A DNA stretch of 26,573 nt from CALAED01 sp937891035 (GTDB lineage Bacteria > Actinomycetota > Actinomycetes > Streptosporangiales > Streptosporangiaceae), in contig DASQSZ010000469.1 in assembly GCA_035642125.1 (NCBI GenBank), positions 1 through 26,573 on the forward strand, written 5' to 3'. Shown here piece by piece: positions 1 through 8,051 of this stretch (positions are counted from its first letter, which is position 1; every line of letters begins with the position of its first letter). Under the pieces are notes generated by a model. It did no database searches. It was not told the origin of the DNA and worked only from the letters and a program-made list of their open reading frames with translations. The position numbers were made by a program, and so were the translations under genes.

Positions 1-208
1 CCGCGCCTTGCCATGCCACCGCCCGCGTTCGGCCCGCACCTCGGCGAATATTCCCTCATCGGCGGGCATAAGCGCCTCGTCTCGGCCGCCCGCGATCCGG
101 GGGGTATGGGGAATTCCGCGCCGATATAGGTAATGGTGGACAATTGGCTACTTCGTTGAATGCCCCTTGCCGGGTCGCTTAATTCGAGTGGAACCTGTCC
201 GGTGAGCT

Positions 209-241
209 GGTCAAGGCCGGGCCCAGGCCAAGGCCCTGACC
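209..241 (+). promoter_or_regulatory. Leader hairpin upstream of the first MFS gene
   Basis: Bases 209-218 and 232-241 form a 10-bp inverted repeat with one G-U pair, around a 13-nt loop, ending 27 nt before the MFS start codon. It could be a 5'-leader structure or the terminator of something upstream; it has no T-tract. Bases 1-208 hold no convincing gene: the only start-like codons there lack a ribosome site or an open frame. Confidence 0.3.
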
Positions 242-268
242 ACAAGGCTTCCGATTTGGGGGAAGGAC

Positions 269-1753
269 ATGGCCGCTGGACATAAGCTGCCGGCCGACTC
301 GAAGACGCGGTCGTCGGCGGTGCGGAACCACCGAAATACGCTCACACTTTTGATCACCTGTACGGCGATATTCCTGGATTCACTGGACACGTCGACGGTC
401 GGCGTGGCGCTGCCCAGCATTCGCCGTGATCTCGGCATTGATGAATCATCGCTGCAGTGGCTGATCTCGGGATATACGATCGCCTACGGTGGCTTTTTAC
501 TGCTGGGCGGGCGGGTGGCCGATATGTTCGGCCGCCGCAAGATCTTCATGCTGGCCATCACCGTTTTCATCGTCGCCAGCATCGTCGGCGGAGCCGTGTC
601 GTCGGGCCCGCTCATCATCGCCACCCGCGTGGTCAAGGGACTGGCCGCCGCCTTCACCGCGCCGGCGGCCTTTTCGATCATTACGACGACCTTTGAAGAG
701 GGACCGAGAAGGAACAAGGCACTGGCGATCTATACCGCCACGGCGGCCACCGGATACAGCATCGGTCTGGTCGCCTCCGGGATGTTGACCCAGGTCCACT
801 GGCGGCTGGTCTTCTTCCTTCCGGGTGCGGCGGCCCTCATCGCGCTGATCTTGACGCCGGCCGCCGTCGACCGCGACTCACCGGCGCGCGGCGGATCCCG
901 CTCGTACGATCCCGGCGGCGCGGTCACGGCGACGTCCGCGATCTTGCTGCTCGTGTACGCGCTCGTTCAAGGACCCGTGATCGGGTGGACCGCCGCGAGC
1001 ACGATCATCTCGCTGGCGCTCGTGGTGGTGCTGCTGGCCGCGTTCTTCGTCATCGAACGCCGGCACCCGGAGCCGACGGTGCCGCTGCGCATATTCCGGT
1101 CGCGGACCCGTTCCTCGTCCTATCTCATCGCGGTCGCCCTCGGCGCCGCGGCGATCGGCTGGCAGTTCGTGGCGACGCTGTACATGCAGCGCATCCTGGG
1201 TTACAGCGCGTTGCGCACCGCGCTGGCCATGCTCCCGCTTGGCGTGATGGTGTTCGTGACCGCCCAGTTCGTCACCGGCAGACTGCTCGGCCGGGTCGGC
1301 ATCCGCGCCGTCTGCGTGTCCGGCATGCTGCTCCAGGTGCTCGCCCTCATGCTGTTCTCCTACGTCGGCCTCGTCGGGCACTACGACGGGATCATGCTCC
1401 CGGGTCTGGTGATCCATGGCCTCGCCCTCGGCCTGGTGTTCCCGTCGATCAACGTGGGCGGGGTCAGCGGGGTCGCCGACGAACGGCAGGGCGTCGCGGC
1501 CGGCCTCATCGTCGCGGCGTACGCCATCGGCAGCGGGCTCGGGACGGCGATCATGGCCGCGATCGTCGCCGCCGCCACCTCGGCCACCTCCCCCGTCTCG
1601 GCCTCGCCGGCCGGCGGCGCGCAGGCGCTGCTGAACGGATATCAGTCGGCGTTCGTCGGCGGGGCGCTGATGGCCACGGCCGGACTGGTCGTTGCCATTG
1701 TCGCTCTGCCGCGCAAGCGGGCGTTGGCTGAGGCGCGCCAGGCGGCGGCCTGA
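269..1753 (+). CDS. MFS efflux transporter, DHA2 (EmrB/QacA) type
   Basis: This is a proton-coupled multidrug or metabolite exporter of the inner membrane. The 494-aa length and about 14 hydrophobic segments fit the DHA2 class of the major facilitator superfamily. A short soluble N-terminus of about 25 residues precedes TM1. The antiporter motif A (GGRVADMFGRRK, about residues 79-90) lies in the TM2-TM3 loop, and 'TLLITCTAIFLDSLDTSTV' is the usual TM1 signature. The ATG follows a purine-rich GGGGGAAGGA. The cupin and ABM-like genes follow on the same strand about 180 nt later, so it may export the product of this small cluster, but that is inference. The substrate cannot be read from the sequence. 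Confidence 0.93.
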   Translation: MAAGHKLPADSKTRSSAVRNHRNTLTLLITCTAIFLDSLDTSTVGVALPSIRRDLGIDESSLQWLISGYTIAYGGFLLLGGRVADMFGRRKIFMLAITVFIVASIVGGAVSSGPLIIATRVVKGLAAAFTAPAAFSIITTTFEEGPRRNKALAIYTATAATGYSIGLVASGMLTQVHWRLVFFLPGAAALIALILTPAAVDRDSPARGGSRSYDPGGAVTATSAILLLVYALVQGPVIGWTAASTIISLALVVVLLAAFFVIERRHPEPTVPLRIFRSRTRSSSYLIAVALGAAAIGWQFVATLYMQRILGYSALRTALAMLPLGVMVFVTAQFVTGRLLGRVGIRAVCVSGMLLQVLALMLFSYVGLVGHYDGIMLPGLVIHGLALGLVFPSINVGGVSGVADERQGVAAGLIVAAYAIGSGLGTAIMAAIVAAATSATSPVSASPAGGAQALLNGYQSAFVGGALMATAGLVVAIVALPRKRALAEARQAAA

Positions 1754-1786
1754 CCGCTCAAACGATATATGCTCCCTGACTTAACG

Positions 1787-1803
1787 CAGATACCGCATAT
1801 CTG
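1787..1803. promoter_or_regulatory. 17-bp palindrome in the MFS-cupin gap
   Basis: CAGATA-N5-TATCTG is a perfect 6+5+6 inverted repeat in an A/T-richer stretch 130 nt upstream of the cupin start. It is followed by AT-rich sequence (1815-1850) that could hold a promoter, although no well-spaced -35/-10 pair stands out. An operator is possible; the low GC of the arms argues against a terminator. Confidence 0.25.
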
Positions 1804-1932
1804 ACAGGTCGGCTATTGCCTTTTCAAATCCTTCTGTAGAGTAATTATCGGCCGCCCGGAGTCCGTATTGCAGTGGGTCCGTGGCCGGCTTAGCGGCCCG
1901 TGCGGCCGCATCGCGCGACCGAGGAGATATAA

Positions 1933-2418
1933 ATGACCACTCTGCCGGACACCGACACTTCGAAGGTCATTCATTACGAGGCCGACGAAGGTCCTACCGT
2001 CTGGTTCAACACGGGAATGTACACGTTCAAGGCGACCGGCGAGACCACCAATGGAGCCCTCACCTTCGCGGAAGGCTCCATCCTGCCCGGTGACGGCCCG
2101 CCGCCGCATTACCACGAGAACATGGACGAGGCGTTCTACGTCCTCCAAGGCGAGCTGGAGTTCCTTTCTGGCAATGAGACGTTCATGTGCGGGGAACGCG
2201 GGTTCGTGTGGGTGCCGCGCGGTGTCCGGCATCGCTTCTACAACCCGGGTATTCACCCGGCCCGGCTGCTGTTCCTGCTCAATCCGGGCGGTCTGGACGA
2301 TTTCCTCATCAGCATCGGCAGGGAGCCGCACGCGGGCGAGATTCCGCCTCCGTTCACGCCGGAGCAGCACCGTCAAATCGACGAGCTCGCGCCGAACTAC
2401 GGCTTGATCATCGGTTGA
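1933..2418 (+). CDS. Cupin-domain protein, metal-binding
   Basis: A 161-aa single-domain cupin. Motif 1 is complete (His59, His61, Glu66 in 'PPPHYHENMDEAFYVLQG') and motif 2 is complete (PRGVRHRFYN, His100). All four ligands for Fe/Mn/Zn are therefore present, and a metal-dependent enzyme such as a dioxygenase, isomerase or cyclase is more likely than a purely structural protein. There is no signal peptide, so it is cytosolic. The start is fixed by GAGGAG six bases before the ATG. It sits 22 nt upstream of an ABM-like protein and the two probably share a transcript. Cupins of this size occur in natural-product tailoring clusters and in aromatic ring cleavage; the reaction here is unknown. Confidence 0.9.
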   Translation: MTTLPDTDTSKVIHYEADEGPTVWFNTGMYTFKATGETTNGALTFAEGSILPGDGPPPHYHENMDEAFYVLQGELEFLSGNETFMCGERGFVWVPRGVRHRFYNPGIHPARLLFLLNPGGLDDFLISIGREPHAGEIPPPFTPEQHRQIDELAPNYGLIIG

Positions 2419-2440
2419 GGAGCAAGGAGCTGATGACGCG

Positions 2441-2737
2441 ATGAGCACGCTCGAGACCATCAAGTTCCAGCTGCGCGACGGCGTGGTCGAATCCCAGTTT
2501 CTGCAGCTGAATCGCCAGGTGGAAGACCAGTTCATGGCCCGCAGGCCGGGCTTTCGGTCCCGGCAGACCGCCCGCGGCAAGGACGGCGAGTGGTTCGTGT
2601 CCGTGCAGTGGGCCACCTCGGCGGACGCCGACGCAACCGGCGCGGCCTTCTTCGGCGCGCCAGAGACGCAGGACTTCCTCGCCGTCATCGATGCGACGAC
2701 GGTGTCCCACGGCTATTACGAGCTAGTGGATTACTAG
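2441..2737 (+). CDS. Dimeric alpha/beta-barrel (ABM-like) small protein
   Basis: A 98-aa protein that looks like one ferredoxin-like half-barrel of the antibiotic-biosynthesis-monooxygenase/DABB type: a beta strand (ETIKFQLRDG), a helix with 'NRQVEDQFMARRPGF', then 'DGEWFVSVQWAT' and a C-terminal helix. Proteins of this fold act as cofactor-free oxygenases, cyclases or small binding proteins, usually as dimers. I cannot see residues that decide which. AAGGAG lies 11 nt before the ATG; the nearer in-between ATG (2432 region) runs into a stop at once. It probably forms a two-gene unit with the cupin and is followed by a strong hairpin at 2753-2801. Confidence 0.8.
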   Translation: MSTLETIKFQLRDGVVESQFLQLNRQVEDQFMARRPGFRSRQTARGKDGEWFVSVQWATSADADATGAAFFGAPETQDFLAVIDATTVSHGYYELVDY

Positions 2738-2752
2738 CCGATGCGATATGCC

Positions 2753-2801
2753 GGGCGGGCCGGCCGCGGTTAAGGCGACTTGTCCGCGGCCGGACCCGCC
2801 C
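2753..2801 (+). terminator. Strong GC hairpin after the cupin/ABM unit
   Basis: Arms 2753-2769 and 2784-2801 pair over 17 bp with a single bulged A, around a 14-nt loop. It begins 15 nt after the ABM stop codon and ends 59 nt before the SDR start. It likely ends or attenuates the cupin/ABM transcript. No U-tract follows, as is usual in high-GC actinomycetes. Confidence 0.7.
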
Positions 2802-2860
2802 ACAGCCGTGAATAGGACCCCAAAAACAGGCCGGCCAATCGGTACATGGAGGACAGCGAA

Positions 2861-3640
2861 ATGGCAACGAGTGCACTGGCCGGGAAGTCGGCCGTGGTGA
2901 CGGGCGGCTCGCGGGGCATCGGGCGGGCGATCGTGATGCGGCTGGCGGCCGACGGCGCCGCCGTCGTGTTCGGCTACCGCAGCGATGAGGCGGCGGCCAA
3001 ACAGGTGGTGGCCGATGTCGAGGCGGCCGGCGGCCAGGCGATGTCGGTGGCGGCCGACCTGGCGGAGCCGGCCGAGGTGGCGCGTCTGTTCGTCGCCGCG
3101 GACGAGTTCTTCGCCAAGCTCGGCATCTCCGGCCTGGACATCTTGGTCAACAACGCCGCCATCGCGCTGGTGAAGCCGATGACAGAGGTGACCGAGCCCG
3201 AGTACGACCGGGTGATGGCGGTCAACGCGAAAGGGACGTTCGTGGCGATCCAGCAGGCCGCCCAGCGGATGCCCCAGGGCGGCAACATCGTCAGCGTGAC
3301 CTCGATGACCACTGTGATGACCCGGCCGGGCGAATCGGTGTACACCGCGAGCAAGGCCGCCGTCGAGCAGTTCACGCGGGTCGCCGCCGACGAGCTCGCC
3401 GAGCGGGGGATCCGGGTCAACGCCGTCTCCTCTGGCCCAACCGACAGCGGCCCGGGCGGCATGCTGCGCAGCTCAACCACCGCAGAACAGCGCCAGCAGG
3501 TAGCCGCGATGACCCCACTCGGCCGGGTCGGCGAGCCGGAGGACATCGCCGACATCGTCGCGTTCTTGGTGAGCCCGGACGCCCGCTGGCTGACCGGTCA
3601 GAACCTTCGCGCCACCGGCGGCCTGGTCAAGGGCTGCTGA
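2861..3640 (+). CDS. SDR family NAD(P)-dependent oxidoreductase
   Basis: A 259-aa classical short-chain dehydrogenase/reductase that likely reduces a carbonyl or oxidises an alcohol on a small cytosolic substrate. The cofactor motif TGGSRGIG is at residues 14-21, with Arg18 favouring NADPH. The structural NNAA starts at residue 97, catalytic Ser148 and the pair Tyr161/Lys165 (YTASK) are present, and the C-terminal 'TGQNLRATGG' is standard for ketoacyl-reductase-like members. I chose the ATG at 2861 rather than the in-frame ATG at 2846 because GGAGG (2848-2852) stands eight bases before 2861 and overlaps the other. It follows a cupin and an ABM-like gene but a hairpin intervenes, so it may be transcribed separately. 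Confidence 0.93.
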   Translation: MATSALAGKSAVVTGGSRGIGRAIVMRLAADGAAVVFGYRSDEAAAKQVVADVEAAGGQAMSVAADLAEPAEVARLFVAADEFFAKLGISGLDILVNNAAIALVKPMTEVTEPEYDRVMAVNAKGTFVAIQQAAQRMPQGGNIVSVTSMTTVMTRPGESVYTASKAAVEQFTRVAADELAERGIRVNAVSSGPTDSGPGGMLRSSTTAEQRQQVAAMTPLGRVGEPEDIADIVAFLVSPDARWLTGQNLRATGGLVKGC

Positions 3641-3691
3641 AGACCCATCCACCCCTACCGCCCGCACGGGCGCAACCGCTCTCCTCCCAGG

Positions 3692-3852
3692 TTAGGTGTG
3701 CGGGCCGGTGGTGATCATGTGGATGAGCAGGTCGTAGCCGGCGTCTAGGCATTGGTGAGGCCGAAGACGCCGGCGACGATCTGCGAGTACGCCCGGGCCG
3801 TACGCACCTGCGTGCGGCTTCCGCGGAAGCTCAGCGAGTACCATCGCGTCGC
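3692..3852 (-). pseudogene. Possible decayed coding remnant
   Basis: Read on the minus strand, about 35 codons without a stop end at TAG (3745-3747: ...QIVAGVFGLTNA-stop). After a shift of frame, 17 further sensible codons follow (DAGYDLLIHMITTGPHT) to TAA at 3692-3694. Codon use in both pieces looks genuine for this genome, which suggests the 3' end of a gene broken by a frameshift. I do not recognise the family, and there is no intact start or upstream body. Confidence 0.2.
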
Positions 3853-3901
3853 GCCGGCCGATTACAATGCACTATCGATGGACTACTAAAAGTAGGCGAC
3901 G

Positions 3902-5353
3902 GTGGCGATCGGTAGCGGCGAAGCTTCTCAAGGCCTATGGAACTGGCTCGCCCCCTTGCTCCGCAGGATTGGGTGGCCCGAGATCCCGGCCACCGATTCT
4001 TGGAGTGTGTCCCTTCCCGCGTTACTTCCTGAGCCGAGACGGATGCCGCGGTGGCTCTGGAGGCTGACATGCCGGGCTCTGACGCGCTTCGGCGGCGGCC
4101 GCTTCGCCATTGGTCCGGCGAGTTTGGTGGTACGTGGCCGGTCGGTTCCCTGGTCGGCGATCGAGGAGATCCGGGTGCAACCGGCCGACGTCCACAATGT
4201 GGGCGCGCTGCCGGACCGGCTGGTCGACCGGGTCGCCGCGCTGCTGCCGTGGTACATCCCCGGGCCCATGAAACGCGGGCTCATCCGCCCCTGCGTCGAG
4301 TTCATCACCAATCTCGCGTGGGGCCTGGCCGATGTGGTGGCCGCCGATCGGGGCCGGCTCGTTCCTTATGAAATCGTCTATCGCGACAGAATTCGGTTGC
4401 GTCACCGGCTCGACCTCGGCATCTTCGCCATCCAGATCCTGACTCTGTCCCGCGCTGTCAACGACAGCTTCGCCGCGACCGCGGCTCAGCACGATGTGCG
4501 AGTCCGGATCGAGCAGACGCCGCCGGCGGGATCTGCGCCACCAGCGCAGCACGGGCCCCCGCCCTTTGGTGACGACGTTCCGAGCGGGCCAACGGATCGA
4601 GGACGGTGGCCCACCTGGGCCACATATCCGGCCGACCTGCGCCGCGCCCCCGAGCCTGCCGGCAACGGAGATCTCCAACGTGTTCGGCGCACATGGAAGA
4701 TCAGCCTGGCTGTGTGGGGGCTGACCGCCGCGTTCTGGCTGGTCGCGGCGGCCGTCGCCGGATACATTGTCTTCTGGGGGGTTTTCCTTCTCGGCGCTAC
4801 CCTGCTGCTGCCGGCCGCCCGCTGGTTCGGTCTGGATCGGATTCCGGCGCCGATCGTCTACATCTTCGCGTGCCTGCCCGGATTCGCCTTCTTCGCGGTC
4901 AAATGGAACTGGCCCATCGCCCTCGTCATCCTTGCAATGATCTTCAGCTACGAAATGGCGCTTGAGACCGGTGGTCAGCTTCTCGCCGCAAAAGACCGAC
5001 TCAGGGATCAGGGAAAGGTCGTCCTGAGGGCCACACGCGTGAGTCTCATCCTCATCGCCTTCGACGCACTGGCGGCGGGCTTGGACATCGTGTTCTTTGT
5101 CCTGTTGCTGGTGGCGGCCGTACGACTCAGGCCGCTGTCCACCGTTCTCGCCACACTGGTGATCGCGCTGTCTTTCGCCACCTTCCTCGCGGCCGGGGAC
5201 CCGAGCTTCTACTGGGGTCTCGGCGAACCTGGATTCCACGCTCCCGGCGATATCTACGAGTGGTTCACCGTCTGGACCTTCCTTGGCGCCCTGGTGGGCT
5301 TCGCCAAAGCCCTGCACCTGATCTGGAGCGGCCGCATCCAGGTCGCTCGGTAA
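3902..5353 (+). CDS. Large membrane protein of unknown function
   Basis: I do not recognise this 483-aa protein. The N-terminal half (about 1-265) is mostly soluble. It contains a stretch resembling bacterial PH-like domains ('FAIGPASLVVRGRSVPWSAIEEIRV', cut: key element VPWSAIEEI near residue 82), then a proline- and glycine-rich linker (about 205-255). The C-terminal half has about eight hydrophobic segments between residues 270 and 475, with no transporter or enzyme motif I can name. The start is uncertain: the GTG at 3902 has only a weak GGCGACG ribosome site, and an ATG lies at codon 48. It ends 48 nt before a perfect terminator hairpin, so it is the last gene of its transcript. Confidence 0.75.
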   Translation: MAIGSGEASQGLWNWLAPLLRRIGWPEIPATDSWSVSLPALLPEPRRMPRWLWRLTCRALTRFGGGRFAIGPASLVVRGRSVPWSAIEEIRVQPADVHNVGALPDRLVDRVAALLPWYIPGPMKRGLIRPCVEFITNLAWGLADVVAADRGRLVPYEIVYRDRIRLRHRLDLGIFAIQILTLSRAVNDSFAATAAQHDVRVRIEQTPPAGSAPPAQHGPPPFGDDVPSGPTDRGRWPTWATYPADLRRAPEPAGNGDLQRVRRTWKISLAVWGLTAAFWLVAAAVAGYIVFWGVFLLGATLLLPAARWFGLDRIPAPIVYIFACLPGFAFFAVKWNWPIALVILAMIFSYEMALETGGQLLAAKDRLRDQGKVVLRATRVSLILIAFDALAAGLDIVFFVLLLVAAVRLRPLSTVLATLVIALSFATFLAAGDPSFYWGLGEPGFHAPGDIYEWFTVWTFLGALVGFAKALHLIWSGRIQVAR

Positions 5354-5401
5354 ACAGGTCGCCGGGTAACAGGGCGGCAGGGCTCCGGGTGCGAGGAAAA
5401 T

Positions 5402-5455
5402 CACGGCGGCCCCTTGCTGGCCGGAGTGAAGGAGAGAAGGCAAGGGGCCGCCGTG
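5402..5455. terminator. Bidirectional terminator between convergent genes
   Basis: CACGGCGGCCCCTTGC (5402-5417) and its exact reverse complement (5440-5455) form a perfect 16-bp GC-rich stem with a 22-nt loop. It lies midway between the stop of the plus-strand membrane protein (5353) and the stop of the minus-strand MFS gene (5540), so it can serve both. Confidence 0.85.
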
Positions 5456-5539
5456 GGTGTGGGGGAGCAGGCGCGTCCGCGGGAGCGGTCGCCGCGGGAT
5501 GCGGCGGGGTAAGGAGCGGTGCCCCGCGGGGGCGATGGG

Positions 5540-6787
5540 TCAGACCCGTACCGGCCCGTCCGCCGACTCCACCACGCCGGGCGCGACGAAGCGGCAGTCC
5601 TGCCCGGCCTCCGGTGCCTTGAGCCACTGGGCCGCCCAGGCGGCGGGCAGTGCGACCCCGCAGATCACGAGGCCCACCACGACGAGCGGGTTCACGCCGT
5701 TGTTCGCCACGACCCAGCCGCCGATGATCGCGCCGGTCGCGATCCCGGCGTTGGCGGCGGACGCGCTCAGCGTGGCGGCGAGGTTGCCGCCGACTCCGGC
5801 GAGACTGATCACCCGCAGCTGCAGCGAAGGGAAGATCGCGAACATCAACAGGCCCCAGATGCCGAGCACCAGGGCGACGAGGACGGGCACCGAGCCGACC
5901 AGGTAGAGCAGGCCGAGCGCGAGGATCACCAGCAGGTTGCCGCCCCACAAGGTCGTGGTGGTGCTGCGGTCGGCCGCCAGGCCGCCGACGAACGTGCCCG
6001 CGGCGCTGGCGAGCCCGAAGGCCAGCAGGAAGGCGCTGACCAGGCCGCCGGAGATGTCGGTGACCTCCTCCAGCCACGGGGCGAGATAGGTGAACACGGT
6101 GAACTGGCCGCACATGAGCGTGAAGCCCACGGCCAGCATCGCCAGCACCCGCGGCGCGAACGCGCACCGCGCCTGTTCGGCGAAGCCGCCGGTGCCGCTG
6201 CCCTCGACCGGCGGGACGAAGACCAAGGTGGCTATCAGGGCGAGGCAGCCGAGGATGATGATCCCGGTGAACGTCGCCCGCCAGCCGAACGTCTGCCCGA
6301 TCAAAGTGCCCAGCGGAATGCCGAGGACGGTGGCCACGGCGATGCCGCCGAAGACCATCGACATCGCCCGGCCCTTGCGTTCCTCGGGCACGATGCTGGC
6401 GGCCACGACCGACGCGATCCCGATGAACAGCCCGTGGATCGAGCCCGTGAGGAACCGCGCGACGACGAGCATGCCGAATCCGGTCGCCACCACGGCGAGC
6501 GCGTTCCCGGCGATGTAGCAGCTCAGGCACATCCAGGCGAGGAAGCGGCGGCCGTACCGCGTGGTCAGCGCGTTGAGGATCGGGCCGCCGAAGGAGATCC
6601 CCAGTGCGTAGGCGGTCACCAACTGGCCTGTCGTACTGATCGACACGGACATGTCCTCGGCGACGAGGGGAAGGACGCCGACGATGACAAGCTCGGCCGT
6701 GCCGACGACGAACGCCCCCAGCATCAGGGTCGACAGAGCCAGCTGACTACGGTAGCGGTGCCCCTCTAGTTGCGTGATGACACTCAT
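5540..6787 (-). CDS. MFS transporter, DHA1 (AraJ/chloramphenicol-efflux) type
   Basis: A 415-aa, 12-TM major facilitator exporter of the DHA1 group. The sequence from 'LALSTLMLGAFVVGTAELVIVGVLP' is the typical first helix of the AraJ/NepI/Cmx efflux proteins. A motif-A-like 'LTTRYGRRFLAW' lies between TM2 and TM3, and 'GIPLGTLIGQTFGWRATF' in TM5 is motif C/D-like. The likely role is proton-driven export of a drug, sugar or nucleoside. I use the ATG at 6787 because AAGGTGG (6795-6801) is seven bases upstream; the open frame continues 30 codons further upstream without a ribosome site. It stands alone on its strand, with an untranslated gap of over 500 nt between it and the next gene. Confidence 0.92.
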   Translation of the reverse strand: MSVITQLEGHRYRSQLALSTLMLGAFVVGTAELVIVGVLPLVAEDMSVSISTTGQLVTAYALGISFGGPILNALTTRYGRRFLAWMCLSCYIAGNALAVVATGFGMLVVARFLTGSIHGLFIGIASVVAASIVPEERKGRAMSMVFGGIAVATVLGIPLGTLIGQTFGWRATFTGIIILGCLALIATLVFVPPVEGSGTGGFAEQARCAFAPRVLAMLAVGFTLMCGQFTVFTYLAPWLEEVTDISGGLVSAFLLAFGLASAAGTFVGGLAADRSTTTTLWGGNLLVILALGLLYLVGSVPVLVALVLGIWGLLMFAIFPSLQLRVISLAGVGGNLAATLSASAANAGIATGAIIGGWVVANNGVNPLVVVGLVICGVALPAAWAAQWLKAPEAGQDCRFVAPGVVESADGPVRV

Positions 6788-7346
6788 CGATGCACCACCT
6801 TGACTCCTCGTTAGCAGGACTTTCGAATTCTTTTGGAGGCTTTGATTGGCCGGGCCGGGCCAGGCGCCGGACGGCATTGCGCGGCACGGTGGCGACTTTT
6901 AATTCAAGACATGATGCCGGCGGCCCACAAGATTTGCGGGCGAGACGGGGCCGACTGCGTGATGTCGGTAAAGGCCTGGCGGTACGGGTCGCCGCTTGGT
7001 CACTTCGGCGCCATCGATGGTCGCCGATGAACAATCTCCGCCGAGTCGGTTTCGTCCGCCGGCAGGGCACTGACGCAAGCGATCGGCGCGCTGCGGAATC
7101 GTGGGCATGAGGTCATCAACGCCTGCGTTTTCTCGGCGGGCGACGGCGCTGGAGTGGACAAACCGCACGCTCTTGGAGCTTTCTTGGGTGGGCGGTTTGC
7201 CCGGCTGCGCGAGCCCGGATCCCCGTGTCGCCGCAATGGCCGGTGTGTCCGTTATCTGAAATATCGGGGTTGAGTGACCGAGCGACCGAGTGGCCACCGG
7301 TTGCCGTTGGTGAAGTCGGGACGATGGCCTCGTTAGGTCGTGCGCA
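6788..7346. other. 559-nt gap without a supported gene
   Basis: The reading frames here lack ribosome sites and codon bias. An 8-bp inverted repeat (CAAACCGC at 7159-7166, GCGGTTTG at 7192-7199, 25-nt loop) could terminate transcription from the PPOX gene on the minus strand. The right-hand part (7000-7340) is less GC-biased and may hold the MFS promoter or degraded sequence. Confidence 0.4.
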
Positions 7347-7775
7347 CTATCGCGCCGCCCGTATCCAGGGGCCGAGGCCGCCGATTCGCTCCGCCTTGAC
7401 CCGCACCTGATAGCCGTCCCGCGGGTCCGCCCACGGCTGGAAGGTGGTGTCCGGGCCCAGATAGCGCGTGGCGAACTCGCGCAACAGCCCTAGTCCGCCG
7501 CCTTCGGTGACCTCGGCGGAGCCGCGCACCCACAGGTATTCCTTCAGCCCCATCTGGCTGATCCGATCCGATTCGATGGAGATCGCCACGCGCGGATCGC
7601 GGCGCAGGTTGCGAATCTTTTTGGTCATCGTCGACGACGCGAAGACGATATCTCCGTCGTCCCAGCCGATCCAGACGCAGGTGAGGTGCGGGGCGCCGTC
7701 GGCGTTCAACGTGACGACGTGGCCGAGGGCGGTGGATTCGACCAAGGCTTTAGCCTCTTCCGGCAGGGCAGTCAT
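7347..7775 (-). CDS. PPOX-class (split beta-barrel) F420-dependent protein
   Basis: A 142-aa protein of the pyridoxamine-5'-phosphate-oxidase-like split-barrel fold. The pattern 'GHVVTLNADGAPHLTCVWIGWDDGDIVFASS' (first barrel strands) followed by 'TKKIRNLRRDPRVAISIE' is typical of the actinobacterial F420-dependent group often annotated as TIGR03618/Rv1155-like. Members bind F420 (some FMN) and act as reductases or binding proteins. The ATG has only a weak ribosome site (GGACAATT). It is divergent from the ThDP enzyme, with 276 nt between the starts. Its presence next to an LLM oxidoreductase suggests F420 chemistry in this locus, but cofactor choice is not proven by sequence. Confidence 0.85.
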   Translation of the reverse strand: MTALPEEAKALVESTALGHVVTLNADGAPHLTCVWIGWDDGDIVFASSTMTKKIRNLRRDPRVAISIESDRISQMGLKEYLWVRGSAEVTEGGGLGLLREFATRYLGPDTTFQPWADPRDGYQVRVKAERIGGLGPWIRAAR

Positions 7776-8051
7776 AATTGTCCAGATTCAGCGAAAGTAG
7801 GGCTGTGTCGGGTTCCGCGCCATTCTATCAGCGCCGCCAATGCCAATAGCGGCGACCCGGTCGATCTCGCGTCCTGGGCCCGCCGGCGCGCCCGGCATCT
7901 CCTGTGCGCCGCGAGGCGGCGGCAGGGTCGGAGCAGACGTCGTGCCGGCTATCAGCTAACAGAGTGCATCCGAGTTAATTGCGTGTTCTTGTCGCGCGGT
8001 TAGGTGCTCGGTAAAAGGGGTGACATCCGAAGCGACTCAGGAGTGGTGACC

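Noticed and set aside
1815..1850. Promoter for the cupin gene (TTGCCT with TAGAGT)
   Set aside because: Spacing is 15 bp and both hexamers are poor, so only the AT-rich character of the stretch is noted.
4022..5443. Long minus-strand open frame opposite the membrane protein
   Set aside because: It is arginine-, proline- and glutamate-rich with no recognisable domain and is antisense to a frame with clear membrane helices; this is typical of GC-rich shadow frames.
5519..6769. Plus-strand open frame of about 416 codons opposite the second MFS gene
   Set aside because: It is low-complexity and rich in Asp, Glu, Arg and His; the minus strand encodes a complete MFS protein with a good ribosome site.
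6790..7110. Short plus-strand frame in the gap after the MFS gene
   Set aside because: It has no ribosome site, begins over the MFS leader region, and shows no recognisable fold.
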